This document shows positions 62,584-64,000 of a stretch of 64,000 nt of DNA, in pieces. A program made the translations under genes and the position numbers. The notes below the pieces were generated by a model that saw nothing but the letters and a program-made list of their open reading frames with translations, was not told where the DNA came from and searched no databases. This DNA comes from Lepturacanthus savala. Its lineage: Eukaryota; Chordata; Actinopteri; Scombriformes; Trichiuridae. Where the stretch lies: assembly GCA_030544235.1 (NCBI GenBank), contig CM060463.1, positions 17,113,690 through 17,177,689 of the forward strand, given 5' to 3'. Position 1 is the stretch's first letter; every line of letters begins with the position of its first letter.

Positions 62584-63633
62584 AACATTTTATCTACAAA
62601 CCCAGAAGATAAATTGTAGTACGGTCTTCCCTCACACATATGCCTTCTTTTAATCAAATATGCCTGAATCTATGGTTCTGTGTTGTAATCCTAATTCTTA
62701 TTTTATTTTAATCCTTATGGAAATAGGCACACAGGAAGCCTGATTCCATACCTGCCAAAACCCACGATTTTTAACCTTTTCTTTGGCCATGATTTGTGCA
62801 ATTGGTCATTTCGCCCTCTCGTTAAACTCACGATTTCATAGTGATACGAACCGAATGGGTGCTTCTCAGTTTTTGAGTAGGAAATGTGTCATTGAGCCTG
62901 AGGCAGAGGTGAGTAAATGACCCTGCCTGACATGGGTCGCTGCGCTTGCTCAAGCCGCTGAAGCCCTCCGCTCTGCTCAGGATGAAGAGAAACACTTCCC
63001 AGGAATAAGAAATATCCCTCTATATTTCAGCCCACTTGGAGGGAGACCATTCAAATGCTCAACCACATCAGCAAATACCATGCGTTTTTCTTAAAACTTG
63101 CCAGATATTTGTACTTTTTATTCTTTTTTTAAATTCTTCCTGGCAATGATAGCCCCTCAACACTTGATTTAATACTGTGAGTGTACTATGAACTTAAGAC
63201 AAATACAAAGTCATGTCCACAAAGTTATGTCCACATCCTTGTATTTATTCCAATAATCTGTAGTGGAGCATTACAATCAAATCAGAATGTAATTTAGTCA
63301 TAGTAACCAAGTGTCACCCAACTAAATGGCAAGGAAAAAGTATTATTTATTATTATTGTTATTATTATTATTTATGCACAGCTGTGATTATTTATATCCC
63401 ATCTAACCTTTAATTCAACACATGCCTGAATTCTTAATATCTAGTGTTTATATTGGATAAAAGCCACTGATCTTCAGCCATGAACTGTAGCAGGTTTAAT
63501 AATGATGCAACTCTCCACTATTAACAAATCTCTACCGGTAGACGCATTTCTACCATGACATGATATATACCACCGTACCGCCCCGGCCATACTCTCCACC
63601 ACACCCTTATGAGCAGTTACAAACAAACATTGA

Positions 63634-63636
<3 letters not shown>

Positions 63637-63727
<91 letters not shown>

Positions 63728-63748
63728 CGTGCGTGTGTGTGTGTGTGT
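63637..63748. repeat. (TG)n microsatellite
   Basis: TG array of about 110 bp, with GC interruptions near 63724-63733. Confidence 0.95.
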
Positions 63749-64000
63749 GCCTGTAGCTCATCTTGTATCCCTGTCTGTCTGTGTATTCTAACATCCCAAT
63801 CATCATTCAACCAAACATGATTCTGAGTCCCCATTTTCCACAGGAGGAACGACCTTTGAAGTGATTGGTTGTCCATGCTGATTAAGGCTGGGCCCTGTCC
63901 AATCAAATTAGCCGATGGTCTGGGCTGGCCTAATGAAGTGCGTTGAGATAACAAGGTCCAGGGTATAATTGGTGGGCGAGGACCACAGGGACAGACGGGT

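Larger units (their letters stand above)
57701..64000. other. right-end region, no gene recognised
   Basis: It contains CA runs at 58072-58095, 58182-58222 and 60559-60601, a dispersed-repeat fragment at 58905-59010, a SINE at 60854-61185, rearranged inverted and direct repeats at 62422-62583, a TG array at 63637-63748 and a unique, possibly conserved stretch at 63800-64000. Confidence 0.55.

Overview
This is teleost fish nuclear DNA. The evidence is vertebrate-type split exons, very dense and very long (CA)n/(TG)n and (TA)n microsatellites, and repeat families typical of ray-finned fish: a tRNA-headed SINE with perfect target-site duplications, an internally deleted Tc1-like transposon, and decayed non-LTR retrotransposon reverse transcriptase fragments. 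No prokaryotic gene organisation, CRISPR array or complete RNA gene was seen.

The one clearly recognisable gene is the 5' part of a neurofascin orthologue (L1 family cell-adhesion molecule), on the minus strand and running off the left edge. Ten coding exons can be placed with exact splice sites between 15010 and 519: signal peptide (14836-15010), an 18-nt microexon (12380-12397), Ig1 (10686-10791 and 6451-6647), Ig2 (6041-6163 and 4467-4637), a 48-nt linker mini-exon (3886-3933), Ig3 (1426-1537 and 730-914), and the first half of Ig4 (519-650). Their phases join without a break into 395 codons plus one base. The rest of the gene (Ig4 second half to Ig6, fibronectin domains, membrane segment, ankyrin-binding tail) lies outside the window. 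Teleosts carry nfasca and nfascb; I cannot tell which this is.

The start-codon exon has its own acceptor at 15010/15011, so at least one non-coding exon lies upstream, inside the 49 kb to the right or beyond it. Two candidates are proposed: a 64-nt exon-like block at 24924-24987 with strong splice sites and no ATG, and a GC-box region whose transcript-side donor ends at 32815. Two juxtaposed acceptor/donor pairs (12636/12637 and 31725/31726) look like recursive splice sites.

From 15 to 64 kb there is no convincing protein-coding gene. The stretch holds seven SINE copies (about 18.1, 21.8, 31.0, 32.1, 38.8, 49.6 and 60.9 kb), LINE relics (22.8, 48.8-49.4 and 54.3 kb), MITE-like elements (33.4-34.3, 42.6-43.1 and 54.8-55.6 kb), another fish repeat in five copies, about 30 microsatellites, a run of 30 G, several perfect short hairpins, and a few unique stretches that may be conserved enhancers. 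A short exon-like end with stop codon and AATAAA at 57479-57700 (+) hints at an unidentified transcript. I found no wholly new system. The best leads are the neurofascin microexon, recursive-splice and 5'-exon architecture.
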